Shown here piece after piece: positions 34,923 through 43,500 of a DNA stretch of 64,000 bases. The stretch's first letter is position 1, and each line of letters starts with the position of its first letter. The DNA comes from JAEUOS01 sp965279115 (GTDB lineage Bacteria > Pseudomonadota > Gammaproteobacteria > Burkholderiales > JAEUOS01): NCBI GenBank assembly GCA_965279115.1, contig OZ257137.1, positions 1,860,001-1,924,000 of the forward strand, read 5' to 3'. Made by a program: the position numbers and the translations under genes. The notes below the pieces were generated by a model, which was not told the origin of the DNA, searched no databases, and saw nothing but the letters and a program-made list of their open reading frames with translations.

Positions 34923-36101
34923 CTACTTTGTTTCTGCAAAAAGTTCGCGGCCGATCAGCATGCGGCGGATCTCGGAGGTACCGGCGCCGATTTCATACAG
35001 CTTGGCATCGCGCCACAGCCGGCCGGTGGGGTAGTCATAGGTGTAGCCCACGCCGCCCAACGCCTGGATCGCTTCGCCGGCCATCCAGGTGGCCTTTTCG
35101 GCCGTGTAGAGGATGACCCCGGCGCAGTCCTTGCGCGCGGCCGTACCGGTGAGCGTGCCACGATCGAGCGCCTCGCCCACCGCATAGGTGTAGGCGCGGC
35201 AGGCCGACCAGGTGGAGTACATGTCGGCCAGCTTGCCCTGCATCAGCTGAAACTCGCCGATCGGCTGCCCGAACTGCTTGCGCTCGTGCAGGTAGGGCAC
35301 CACCACGTCCAGGCAGGCGCTCATGATGCCGAGCGGCCCGCCGGAGAGCACCGCGCGCTCGTAGTCCAGCCCGCTCATCAGCACGTTGACACCCTTGCCC
35401 AGACCGCCCAGCACGTTCTCGGCCGGTACTTCGCAATCCTGGAACACCAGTTCGCAGGTGTTGGAGCCGCGCATGCCCAGCTTGTCGAGCTTTTGCGCGG
35501 TGGAAAAGCCCTTCATGCCCTTTTCGATCAGGAAGGCGGTGATGCCGCGCGCGCCGGCCTCGAGGTCGTTCTTGGCATAGACCACCAGCACGTCGGCATC
35601 CGGGCCGTTGGTGATCCACATCTTGTTGCCGTTCAACACCCAGTGGTCGCCCTTCCAGTCGGCGCGGGTACGCATGGACACCACGTCGGAACCGGCGCCC
35701 GGCTCGCTCATCGCCAACGCACCGACGCTGGTGCCAGCGATCAGGCCGGGCAGGTATTTCTTCTTCTGCTCAGGCGTGCCGTTGCGGCGAATCTGGTTGA
35801 CGCACAGGTTCGAGTGCGCGCCGTAGGAAAGGCCCACCGAGGCACTGCCGCGCGAGATCTCCTCCATGGCGATGATGTGCGCCAGGTAGCCCATCTGCGT
35901 GCCGCCGTATTCCTCCTCCGCAGTCATGCCGAGCAGGCCCAGGTCGCCGAACTTCTTCCACAGGTCCATCGGGAATTCGTTGGAGCGGTCGATTTCCGCC
36001 GCGCGCGGGGTGATCTCGCCTGCAACGAAGTCCTGCAGCGCTTCGCGCAGGGCGCGCACCTCGTCGGAGTGGTTGAAGGTCAGGCCATTGAGGTTGAGCA
36101 T
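34923..36101 (-). CDS. liuA: Isovaleryl-CoA dehydrogenase
   Basis: A 392-residue acyl-CoA dehydrogenase. The IVD-specific base is Glu248 in GLDYERAVLSGGPLGIM rather than the C-terminal Glu of other members; at that C-terminal position it reads EIGAGTSEIRRML with Gly in place of Glu. MSEPGAGSDVVSMRTRA and FTYDYPTGRLWRDAK-like segments (here YTYDYPTGRLWRDAK) also fit. It oxidises isovaleryl-CoA to 3-methylcrotonyl-CoA in leucine breakdown. It follows the PaaI gene by 47 bp downstream of the LiuR operator. Confidence 0.95.
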   Translation of the reverse strand: MLNLNGLTFNHSDEVRALREALQDFVAGEITPRAAEIDRSNEFPMDLWKKFGDLGLLGMTAEEEYGGTQMGYLAHIIAMEEISRGSASVGLSYGAHSNLCVNQIRRNGTPEQKKKYLPGLIAGTSVGALAMSEPGAGSDVVSMRTRADWKGDHWVLNGNKMWITNGPDADVLVVYAKNDLEAGARGITAFLIEKGMKGFSTAQKLDKLGMRGSNTCELVFQDCEVPAENVLGGLGKGVNVLMSGLDYERAVLSGGPLGIMSACLDVVVPYLHERKQFGQPIGEFQLMQGKLADMYSTWSACRAYTYAVGEALDRGTLTGTAARKDCAGVILYTAEKATWMAGEAIQALGGVGYTYDYPTGRLWRDAKLYEIGAGTSEIRRMLIGRELFAETK

Positions 36102-36148
36102 GCGGATGCCTCGCGAAAGCAGGTGCGGAAATTGGAAGCGAAACGGCG

Positions 36149-36622
36149 TCAGGCGCGCCTGGTGTCAGGCACGCCGCGCATCACGATGAGCGTCTGTTGC
36201 ATGGTAGCGCAGAGCTTCTCGGCGCCGTCCTTGACTGCGAACACGTCGCCCTGGGTGATGACCAGGGTCTTGCCGGACTTGATCACGCGGGCGCGCGCCA
36301 CCAGCTTCTCGCCGGCGGCCGGATTCAGCATGTTGATCTTGTATTCCACCGTGAGCGGGCTGGAACCGGGCGGCATCAGCGAGAAGGCGGCATAGCCGGC
36401 GGCGGAGTCGGCGATCATGCCGGTAACGCCGCCATGCACAAAGCCGTGCTGCTGGGTCACTTTCTCGGTGACCGGCAGGGTCACCTCGCAGTAGCCGGGC
36501 TCCACCGCGCTGATATGGGCGCCGATCATGTGCATTGCCGGCTGGCGGCCGAAGCTGTCGCGCACGCGTGCGGCGAAATCCGCGTCCGGCGCGGTGAACG
36601 GGGTGGCTGGGTTGGATGGCAT
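36149..36622 (-). CDS. PaaI-family hotdog thioesterase
   Basis: A 157-residue hotdog-fold thioesterase. The PaaI motif QQHGFVHGGVTGMIADSAAG is present, followed by VEYKINMLNPAAGEKL. It is the first gene after the 22-bp palindrome at 36639-36660, whose edge is 17 bp from the start codon, so it is probably under direct LiuR control. It could drain excess acyl-CoA in the branched-chain route. Confidence 0.9.
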   Translation of the reverse strand: MPSNPATPFTAPDADFAARVRDSFGRQPAMHMIGAHISAVEPGYCEVTLPVTEKVTQQHGFVHGGVTGMIADSAAGYAAFSLMPPGSSPLTVEYKINMLNPAAGEKLVARARVIKSGKTLVITQGDVFAVKDGAEKLCATMQQTLIVMRGVPDTRRA

Positions 36623-36638
36623 GGGAGGCGCAATCTAC

Positions 36639-36660
36639 TTGACGTTTACGTAAACGTCAA
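36639..36660. promoter_or_regulatory. LiuR-type operator, site 1
   Basis: A perfect 22-bp palindrome with core GTTTACGTAAAC (36644-36655), located between the divergent... same-direction liuR gene end and the PaaI-liuA operon start. The core matches the known consensus recognised by the MerR-family regulator LiuR in proteobacteria. Overlap with the PaaI promoter implies repression or MerR-type activation of the operon. Confidence 0.88.
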
Positions 36661-36684
36661 CCTGACACCGGGCGGGAGAAGGCG

Positions 36685-37083
36685 TCAGGACCCGCGCCGC
36701 GCCGCCGGCTCGCCCAGGCGCTTGCGGCACTGGCTCTCGAAGGCGGCGATTTCCTTGAGTTGCGCCTCGATGTCAATGCGCTGCTGCTCCAGTTGCGCCC
36801 GGTGCGAGGAGAGCACCTCGACGAACTTGGTGAGCTGCGCCACCTCGTCCTTGGGGGTTTCGTACATGTCGATGAGCTCGCGGATCTCCGAGAGCGCCAG
36901 GCCCAGGCGTTTGCCGCGCAGCGTGAGCTTCAGGCGGGTACGGTCGCGGCTGGAGTACACCCGGCTCTTGGCCGACCCGGCGCGTGCCGGCGCCAGCAGG
37001 CCCTGATCCTCGTAAAAGCGGATCGCGCGCGGCGTCACATCGAATTCGCGCGCCAGTTCGGTAATGCTGAAGGTCTGGGTCAA
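36685..37083 (-). CDS. liuR: MerR-family regulator LiuR
   Basis: A 132-residue MerR protein. The N-terminal winged helix reads FSITELAREFDVTPRAIRFY followed by EDQGLLAP, very close to known LiuR regulators of leucine/isovalerate catabolism, and a C-terminal coiled coil (EVLSSHRAQLEQQRIDIEA) gives the dimer. The start is TTG 37083, chosen because it gives the usual LiuR N terminus; a GTG nine codons upstream (37110) is the alternative. It lies between two palindromes with the same core, one downstream of its stop and one upstream of its start, so it probably regulates itself, the liu-like operon and the MBL gene. Confidence 0.92.
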   Translation of the reverse strand: MTQTFSITELAREFDVTPRAIRFYEDQGLLAPARAGSAKSRVYSSRDRTRLKLTLRGKRLGLALSEIRELIDMYETPKDEVAQLTKFVEVLSSHRAQLEQQRIDIEAQLKEIAAFESQCRKRLGEPAARRGS

Positions 37084-37163
37084 GCCGGAACCACCGTCGT
37101 CAGGATGCACAAGCCGCTCATGCGCGCCGGGGAGCCGGCACCACGCATGCGACAATTGGCTTA

Positions 37164-37177
37164 CGTTTACGTAAACG
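37164..37177. promoter_or_regulatory. LiuR-type operator, site 2
   Basis: A 14-bp palindrome whose core GTTTACGTAAAC (37165-37176) is identical to that of the site at 36644-36655. It lies in the 108-bp gap between liuR (leftward) and the MBL-fold gene (rightward), 14 bp before the MBL start codon. It probably controls both directions. Confidence 0.87.
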
Positions 37178-37191
37178 GAAAGTGTACAGAA

Positions 37192-38289
37192 ATGGCAGCC
37201 GTAATGCAGCCCAAGGCGGAGCGTCCCGAGGAAGCCGCCCTCACCTACCCCTTTGCCAGCATCCCCAAACCGGGCGAAGTGTTCGACGTGGCGGGCGTTC
37301 CCGGCAACCGCGTGCGCTGGCTGCGCATGAACCTGCCCTTCGCGCTCGACCACATCAACCTGTGGCTGCTGGAAGACGAAATTGACGGCGTGCCCTGCTG
37401 GACGGTAGTGGACTGTGGTGTCGGCACCGAGCCCACCCAGGCCGCATGGGAAACGATTTTCGCCAGCCAACTGGACGGCAAGCCGATCAAGCGGGTGATC
37501 ATCACCCACTCCCACCCCGACCATGTCGGCAACGCCGAATGGATACGCGCGCGCTACGCCGACCACGGCTGCATGCTCACCGCCACCGCCGGCGAGTATT
37601 TCTGGAGCCGCATCATGCAGCAGGGTATGAGCGGCTTTGACAATGACGCCCAGGTGGCCCATTTCCGCCGCAACGGCCTCTCCGCCGCCATGTGCGACGA
37701 GATCGAGCGCGGCCGCAAGCGCTACTTCGCGAGCCTGGTGCCCTCGGTGCCCGACACTTTCGTGCGCATGCGTGACGGCGACACCCTCACCATCGGCGGG
37801 CGCTCCTGGCTGGTGTATTGCGGCTACGGCCACTCCAACGAGCACGCCAGCCTGTTCTGCCCGGCGCTGGACATCGTGATCTCCGGCGACATGCTGCTGC
37901 CGCGCATTTCCACCAACGTGGGGGTGTGGCCCAACGAGCCGCAAGCCAACCCGCTGAAGTGGTTTCTCGACGCCCTCACCTTGTATGAGCGCATGCCGCG
38001 CGATGTTCTGGTGTTGCCTTCACACGGCCGGCTGTTCCGCGGCGCGCGCGAGCGGGTGGCGCAATTGCGCGCGCACCACGACGCGCGGCTGGCGGAGACC
38101 CTGGCCGTGTGCGACAAGCCGGCCAGCGCCGCCGACATCATTCCGGTGATGTTCCAGCGTGAACTGGATGCGCACCAGAGCACCTTTGCCATTGGCGAGG
38201 CGCTGGCACATTTGCACTACTTGCGTGCGGCGGGGCAGGTGAGTTCTGCGACGGGTGCGGATGGGGTTATACGCTTCAAGAAAATCTGA
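37192..38289 (+). CDS. MBL-fold metallo-hydrolase
   Basis: A 365-residue metallo-beta-lactamase-fold protein with the metal motif THSHPDHVGN, a further CGYGHSNEHAS segment, the ISGDMLLPRIS bridging-Asp region and PSHGRLF for the last His. A C-terminal winged-helix-like segment (EALAHLHYLRAAGQV) is typical of the subgroup similar to LACTB2 and hydrolases beside acyl-CoA genes. It may be a thioesterase-like hydrolase. The LiuR palindrome directly upstream ties it to the branched-chain acyl-CoA regulon. Confidence 0.88.
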   Translation: MAAVMQPKAERPEEAALTYPFASIPKPGEVFDVAGVPGNRVRWLRMNLPFALDHINLWLLEDEIDGVPCWTVVDCGVGTEPTQAAWETIFASQLDGKPIKRVIITHSHPDHVGNAEWIRARYADHGCMLTATAGEYFWSRIMQQGMSGFDNDAQVAHFRRNGLSAAMCDEIERGRKRYFASLVPSVPDTFVRMRDGDTLTIGGRSWLVYCGYGHSNEHASLFCPALDIVISGDMLLPRISTNVGVWPNEPQANPLKWFLDALTLYERMPRDVLVLPSHGRLFRGARERVAQLRAHHDARLAETLAVCDKPASAADIIPVMFQRELDAHQSTFAIGEALAHLHYLRAAGQVSSATGADGVIRFKKI

Positions 38290-38319
38290 AAACAGAATCC
38301 CCTGGCTGATCCTTTCATG

Positions 38320-38345
38320 ACCCCGCTGCGGCGGGGTTCTTGTTT
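38320..38345 (+). terminator. Rho-independent terminator after MBL gene
   Basis: Stem ACCCCGC / GCGGGGT (38320-38326 and 38331-38337) with loop TGCG, then TCTTGTTTGT. It lies 31 bp after the MBL stop and separates this gene from phaC. Confidence 0.85.
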
Positions 38346-38427
38346 GTACCGCCACAACGAAGGCGGTCAGCTTCATGAAAACCTGAAGTGCTAACCTATC
38401 CTCTTCAAGCATATTCAGGAGTTCCCC

Positions 38428-40251
38428 ATGGCTGCCGCTCCCGCCACCCCGCCGGTGCACCCCACCGGCCTTGACCCCAAGGTGTTGACCGAGGCCATCG
38501 AGGATGTCACGCGCCGCATGACGGCGCTGGCGCCTAAGCTGCTTGAAAAGCAGGCCGCTGAACTGGAATCGCAGATGCAGGACGAATTCGGCGTGCAAAA
38601 GGCCTTCGGCGAGGTCATGCAGAAGATGGTGGCTGACCCGCAAAAGCTGGTCGAGGCGCAGGGTAAGTATGTGGCGGACCTGGGCGAACTTTGGCAGAAG
38701 TCGCTAGCTTCTTCCACCGGCCAGGGGCCGAAGCTGGATCCGCTGAAGGACCGCCGCTTTTCCGACGAGGCATGGAGCGGCAACCCGTGGTTCGACTTTC
38801 TCTCGCGCTCTTACCTGCTGACAGCCGAGCACATGAAGAACGCCGTCTCCCATGTGGAGGGCGTGTCGCCGCAGACCAAGGCAAAGGCGATGTACTACAC
38901 GCGCCAGATCATCGATGCCGTTTCGCCCTCGAATTTCGCGCTGACCAACCCGCAGGTGTTGAAGGCCACTGCGGACACCGGTGGCGAAAACCTGGTCAAG
39001 GGCATGAAGAACATGCTGCGCGACATGGAAAAGGGCAAGGGTGCCCTCTCCATCGCGATGACCGACACCAACGCCTTCGAGATGGGCAAGAACGTCGCTT
39101 CCACGCCGGGCAAGGTGGTGTTCCAGAACGACTTGATGCAGTTGCTGATGTACCAGCCGTCCACCAAGACGGTGTTGAAGCGCCCGCTGCTCATCATCCC
39201 GCCGTGGATCAACAAGTACTACATCCTCGACCTGCAGCCGAAGAATTCCTTCATCAAGTGGGCGGTGGACCAGGGCCACACGGTGTTCGTGATCTCGTGG
39301 GTGATGCCGGACGCCAAGCTCTCGAAAAAGACCTTCGACAGCTACCTGCTGGAAGGCCCGCTGGCGGCGATGGATGCCATCGCCAAGTGCACCGGCGAAA
39401 AGGAGATCAACGCCATCGGCTATTGCCTGGGCGGCACGCTGCTGGCCTGCACGCTGGGCTACCTCACGGCCAAGAAGGACAACCGTATCCGCACGGCCAC
39501 CTTCTTCACTAGCCTGATCGACTTCGCCAAGCCCGGCGACCTGGGCGTGTATGTGGACGAATCGCAGGTGGACGCGCTGGAAAAGCGCATGCAGAAGCGC
39601 GGTGGCTATCTCGAAGGCAGCGAGATGGCCGGCACCTTCAACATGCTGCGCGCCAACGACCTGATCTGGTCGTTCTACGTGCACAACTACCTGCTGGGCA
39701 AGGACCCCTTCCCCTTCGACCTCTTGTACTGGAACTCGGACGCCACGCGCATGCCGATGGCCATGCACCTGTTCTACCTGCGCGAGATGTACATCAAGAA
39801 CAAGCTGGTCAAGCCGGGGGGTGTCACGCTCAACGGCACGCCGATCGACCTCTCCAAGGTGAAGGCGCCGGCCTATTTCATTTCCACGGTGGAAGACCAC
39901 ATCGCGCCGTGGGCCACCACCTATACCGGCGCGCTGACCCTGGGTGGCGCCAACAAGTTCGTGCTGGGCGGCTCGGGCCACATCGCCGGCATCGTCAACC
40001 CGCCGGCGGCCAACAAGTACGGCTACTGGACCAACACCAAGCTGGTACCCAAGGCGGAAGACTGGCTGGCCGGCGCCACCAAGCATGAAGGTTCCTGGTG
40101 GACCGACTGGGACAAGTGGATCCGCTCGCACAACACGGAAAAGGTGGTGCCGGCACGCGTGCCCGGCGACGCCCTGCGCGGCGGCAAGCTCAAGGTGCTG
40201 CAGGACGCGCCCGGCTCGTTCGCCAAGCTGCGTCTGGACAAGCAGGCATAA
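38428..40251 (+). CDS. phaC: Poly(3-hydroxyalkanoate) synthase, class I
   Basis: A 607-residue synthase polymerising (R)-3-hydroxyacyl-CoA. The lipase-box-like motif GYCLGG holds the nucleophile Cys333; Asp490 (TVEDHIAPW) and His518 (GSGHIAGI) complete the triad. The alpha/beta domain is preceded by about 200 residues of N-terminal domain. Length and sequence fit class I (short-chain monomers, no PhaE partner). AGGAG precedes the ATG. No phaB or phasin gene is adjacent; the thiolase and MaoC genes 5 kb to the left could provide precursors. Confidence 0.96.
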   Translation: MAAAPATPPVHPTGLDPKVLTEAIEDVTRRMTALAPKLLEKQAAELESQMQDEFGVQKAFGEVMQKMVADPQKLVEAQGKYVADLGELWQKSLASSTGQGPKLDPLKDRRFSDEAWSGNPWFDFLSRSYLLTAEHMKNAVSHVEGVSPQTKAKAMYYTRQIIDAVSPSNFALTNPQVLKATADTGGENLVKGMKNMLRDMEKGKGALSIAMTDTNAFEMGKNVASTPGKVVFQNDLMQLLMYQPSTKTVLKRPLLIIPPWINKYYILDLQPKNSFIKWAVDQGHTVFVISWVMPDAKLSKKTFDSYLLEGPLAAMDAIAKCTGEKEINAIGYCLGGTLLACTLGYLTAKKDNRIRTATFFTSLIDFAKPGDLGVYVDESQVDALEKRMQKRGGYLEGSEMAGTFNMLRANDLIWSFYVHNYLLGKDPFPFDLLYWNSDATRMPMAMHLFYLREMYIKNKLVKPGGVTLNGTPIDLSKVKAPAYFISTVEDHIAPWATTYTGALTLGGANKFVLGGSGHIAGIVNPPAANKYGYWTNTKLVPKAEDWLAGATKHEGSWWTDWDKWIRSHNTEKVVPARVPGDALRGGKLKVLQDAPGSFAKLRLDKQA

Positions 40252-40255
40252 AGCC

Positions 40256-41029
40256 GTGGCGGACGGGCCGGCCGCCCTGCCCTGCAAGGTTTGCGGCGCA
40301 GCGGCCCCATACCTCGAATCGTGCGACTTCAACGCGCATTGCGAGCGGCTGGCCAGCCCGCAATTGCTGCCATTGAGCGGGATAGCGGTGCCGTACCACC
40401 GTTGCCCTGATTGCGGCTTCCTGTTCACGCCGTTCATGGATGGCTTTTCGCGGCAGGACTTCGTCGAGCGGGTCTACAACCACGACTACCGTCTGGTGGA
40501 TCCGGGCTTTGAGGAAGAACGGCCGGCCGGGCTGGCAGCCTACCTGCTGGAACATTTCGGCGACCTGCCGATCTCCATCTGCGACTACGGCGGCGGGCGC
40601 GGCCGCATGGCCGAGCTGATCAACGCGGCCGGCGGCGCGCTGCGCGCCACCACCTGGGACCCGTTTTTCAACAACGCGCCCATGCCGACCGAGAAGTTCG
40701 GGATGGTGGTGTCCTTCGAGGTGTTCGAGCACACGCCGACGCCTGCGCAGACACTGGCGCAAATGCTGTCCCTGACCGATTCGAACCGGCTGGTCCTGCT
40801 TTCCACGCTCTGCCAGCCTGGCGATTTCGAGGCCTACCGTACCGATTGGTGGTACTGCTCCCCGCGTAACGGCCACATCAGCCTGCACACCTACGACTCG
40901 CTGGATCGCCTGGCAGATGACGCCAACGTCGGGGTCGCGCACCTCAACCCGGGCACGCACCTGTTCCACGACATCATTCCGGAATGGCTGCTCGGCTTCA
41001 TCGCCAGCCACCGCGCGGTCCGCGGCTGA
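40256..41029 (+). CDS. Class I SAM-dependent methyltransferase with N-terminal zinc ribbon
   Basis: A 257-residue protein with a zinc ribbon (CKVCG and CPDCGF) followed by a methyltransferase domain: motif I DYGGGRGRMAEL and SFEVFEHTPTPAQTL. The start is GTG 40256, four bases after the phaC stop, so it is probably co-expressed with phaC. The acidic residue after motif I is replaced in TWDPFFNN by an Asp-Pro pair. Substrate unknown. The same domain order occurs in the gene at 30172-30960, though the two are strongly diverged. Confidence 0.82.
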   Translation: MADGPAALPCKVCGAAAPYLESCDFNAHCERLASPQLLPLSGIAVPYHRCPDCGFLFTPFMDGFSRQDFVERVYNHDYRLVDPGFEEERPAGLAAYLLEHFGDLPISICDYGGGRGRMAELINAAGGALRATTWDPFFNNAPMPTEKFGMVVSFEVFEHTPTPAQTLAQMLSLTDSNRLVLLSTLCQPGDFEAYRTDWWYCSPRNGHISLHTYDSLDRLADDANVGVAHLNPGTHLFHDIIPEWLLGFIASHRAVRG

Positions 41030-41033
41030 GGCC

Positions 41034-42755
41034 TCAAAAAGGCTTGATTTTCGCCACCAGCACCGCTGCCTGGCCGCGGTCCACCGCGGCGAGGCAGCGC
41101 GCGATGGCGGCCTCCACCTCGCCCGGCTCATTGACCGTTTCGCCATAGGCACCAAAGGCGGCAGCCACCTGGTCGAAACGCCGCATCGGCCCGCCCAGGC
41201 GTGCCTGGAACTCGCGCGTGGCTGCCGCCTGCCCGTCGGGATGCACGCGCAGCGTGGCCTCCATCACCGCCTGCCAGCCGCCGTTGTCCAGCACCAGGGT
41301 GAAGATCGGCAGGCCGTACTGCTGCGCCACCGCGTACACCGAGGTCGGCGTTGAAAAGTGGAAACCACCGTCGCCCACCACGTTGATCACGCGGCGGTCC
41401 GGTTGCGCCAGGCGAATGCCCAATGCCATGCCCGCGCTGTAGCCCAGGCCGGCACCGGCGGCACCGATCAGGCTCAAGGACTCGCTGCGCGGGATCTGCG
41501 TCAGTACCGCAGGCGCGTTGCGGATTGCCTCGTTGACAACGACGTCGGTCGGCTTGATGGCGCGGCCGAGCGCGGCGCACACCGCGGCTGCTGACAGCGC
41601 ATCGCGTGTGCCGGGGTCGGCCGACATATCCGCCCAGGCCTGTTCACGACGCACGCGGTTTTGTTCCAGTTTGACCATCCGCGCCGCCGCCGCGGCCCGT
41701 TGCGCCGGGGTGGCGCGCTCGCGCACCGCGGCCAGCACCTGCGGCAGCACGGTGGCGCAATCGGCCTGATGCCGCACGTCGGCGGCGAAGCCCCACATCG
41801 GAAAGTCCTTCTTGATCGCGTCCACATCCACCTGTATCCAGCGGGTGGCCGGGTTTTCCTGCACGTACTTGGGCAGCCAGGGGACATCGACATCAAGCAG
41901 AAGTCCCAGGTCGGCGTTGGCCAGCACCTTGGCGGGGTCGAAGCCGGCGAAACACGGGGACGAACGCGCAATGCACATGTGGGTGGAACTGAACTCCGCC
42001 ACCGCGATGCCGCACTCGCGCGCCAATGCTTCAAGCGCCACCACCGCCGCCGCCTTGCGGCCCAGGTAGGCGGTGATCACCACCGGATTTTCCGCCGCCA
42101 GCAGCATGTCCGCGATCTGCGCCGCGGCCTCGGGCGTAATGCCGCCGGCCGCCACCGCGCCGTAGCGATCCCCCGCGAACGAACGCACGCGGCCGTCTTC
42201 CCACGACTCGGCCAGCGCCTCGCGCGGCAGGGTCAGGTATACCGGGCCGGGCGGGTCGCTCTGCATCATGGCATGGCCGCGCTTGACCACCTCGCGGGCG
42301 TTGACGCCGGTGGCCAGCGAATGCTCCCACTTCACATAGGGGCGCACGACACTGGCCATGTCGAACGGGTCCTGCACGAAGTGCACGTAGTTGTCGCGCG
42401 AACCCGGCAGTTCACCACGCAGGGTGTGCGGCGACTTGCCGGCCATCAGCATCACCGGCAGGCGGCCGCGCGCCAGGTTGTGCATGCCCATGGTGGCATT
42501 GGCGGTGCCGGCGTCCACATGCACCAGCACGCCCTGGCCGCGCCCGGTCACCGCCGCATAGCCGCCGGCCATGTGGATGGCCACGTTCTCGTGCGGGCAC
42601 AGCACCACCTTGGGGTAGTTGCGTCCGCCCTGGTCGCGCTGCGCCAGTTCCTCGATGATCGATGCGTGGTCGGTGCCGAGATTGCAGAACAGGTATTCGA
42701 TGCCGGCCTCGGCCAGGCCTTCGAGAAAAAGGTGCGCGGTGGTGCGGGTACTCAA
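41034..42755 (-). CDS. Thiamine-diphosphate-dependent enzyme (acetolactate synthase-like)
   Basis: A 573-residue three-domain ThDP enzyme. The cofactor-activating Glu56 lies in CPHENVAIHMAGGYA, and the metal/ThDP motif runs from GDGGFHFS (461) to DNGGW (about 490). Family reactions are decarboxylation or carboligation of 2-keto acids. The start is TTG 42755, with AAAGGA at good spacing just before it; the longer open frame upstream overlaps the hydrolase gene. It is the last gene of the ligA-ligB-Bug-hydrolase operon, so it may act on a 2-keto acid from ring cleavage, which is inferred. Confidence 0.88.
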   Translation of the reverse strand: MSTRTTAHLFLEGLAEAGIEYLFCNLGTDHASIIEELAQRDQGGRNYPKVVLCPHENVAIHMAGGYAAVTGRGQGVLVHVDAGTANATMGMHNLARGRLPVMLMAGKSPHTLRGELPGSRDNYVHFVQDPFDMASVVRPYVKWEHSLATGVNAREVVKRGHAMMQSDPPGPVYLTLPREALAESWEDGRVRSFAGDRYGAVAAGGITPEAAAQIADMLLAAENPVVITAYLGRKAAAVVALEALARECGIAVAEFSSTHMCIARSSPCFAGFDPAKVLANADLGLLLDVDVPWLPKYVQENPATRWIQVDVDAIKKDFPMWGFAADVRHQADCATVLPQVLAAVRERATPAQRAAAAARMVKLEQNRVRREQAWADMSADPGTRDALSAAAVCAALGRAIKPTDVVVNEAIRNAPAVLTQIPRSESLSLIGAAGAGLGYSAGMALGIRLAQPDRRVINVVGDGGFHFSTPTSVYAVAQQYGLPIFTLVLDNGGWQAVMEATLRVHPDGQAAATREFQARLGGPMRRFDQVAAAFGAYGETVNEPGEVEAAIARCLAAVDRGQAAVLVAKIKPF

Positions 42756-42768
42756 GGCGTGTCCTTTG

Positions 42769-43485
42769 TCAGGCGGGGGCCGGGCGCAGCCAGGCAAGCA
42801 GCGCGGCGGCGACGGTTTCGGGGCCTTCCATCGGCGCCATGTGGCCGCAGTCCTCGAAGGCCACGAGTGTCGCACCGTTGACCAGTTTGGCCATGTCCTC
42901 GTGGCGGGCAAACGGGCTCCAGGCGTCCAGCCGCCCGCAGGCGATCAGCGTCGGGCAGGGAATGGACTGCAGCACACCGGTGGCGTCCGGCCGGTTCAAC
43001 AGCGCCTCGATCTGCGCGGCGAAGATGTCGGCGGAATGGCGCGCCACCATGGCGGCGATGGCCTCCACCAATTCAGTGTCGGCCAGGCGCGCCGGCGGCA
43101 CCATGCCGGTCAGCCATTTCTGGCCCATGGCACGCATGCCTTCGCGGCGCGCGAGATCGAGCAGGGCGTAACGCTGCGCTTTCTCCGCCTCGCCTGCCGC
43201 GCCGGGTACGCGCGCCTGGTAGCCGGTATCGAGCAGGGCCACGCGCTCGACCCGTTGCGGCGCCTGGCGCAGGATTTCCAGGGCCACACGGCCGCCCATG
43301 GAATGGCCGGCCAGCGCGAAGCGCGGCGGGGCACTGGCGAGCACCTGCGCCGCCATCTCCGGCAGGGACGAAATCAGGCCGTAGTCGGCCACCGCGCAAT
43401 CGGAGTGCGATTCAAGCGCAGGCAATACCGGCGCCCAGATAGCCCGGTCGCACACCAGGCCCGGCAGCAGCAGGAGCGGTGTCAT
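42769..43485 (-). CDS. Alpha/beta hydrolase
   Basis: A 238-residue alpha/beta-hydrolase with nucleophile Ser62 in AGHSMGGR, an acid in CGRLDAWSP and His215 in EDCGHMAPMEGP. It resembles small esterases and meta-cleavage-product or enol-lactone hydrolases. In the operon with ligAB it could hydrolyse a lactone or diketone of the cleavage pathway. It starts 15 bp after the Bug gene. Confidence 0.87.
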   Translation of the reverse strand: MTPLLLLPGLVCDRAIWAPVLPALESHSDCAVADYGLISSLPEMAAQVLASAPPRFALAGHSMGGRVALEILRQAPQRVERVALLDTGYQARVPGAAGEAEKAQRYALLDLARREGMRAMGQKWLTGMVPPARLADTELVEAIAAMVARHSADIFAAQIEALLNRPDATGVLQSIPCPTLIACGRLDAWSPFARHEDMAKLVNGATLVAFEDCGHMAPMEGPETVAAALLAWLRPAPA

Positions 43486-43500
43486 CGGAAAGTTCGCGGC

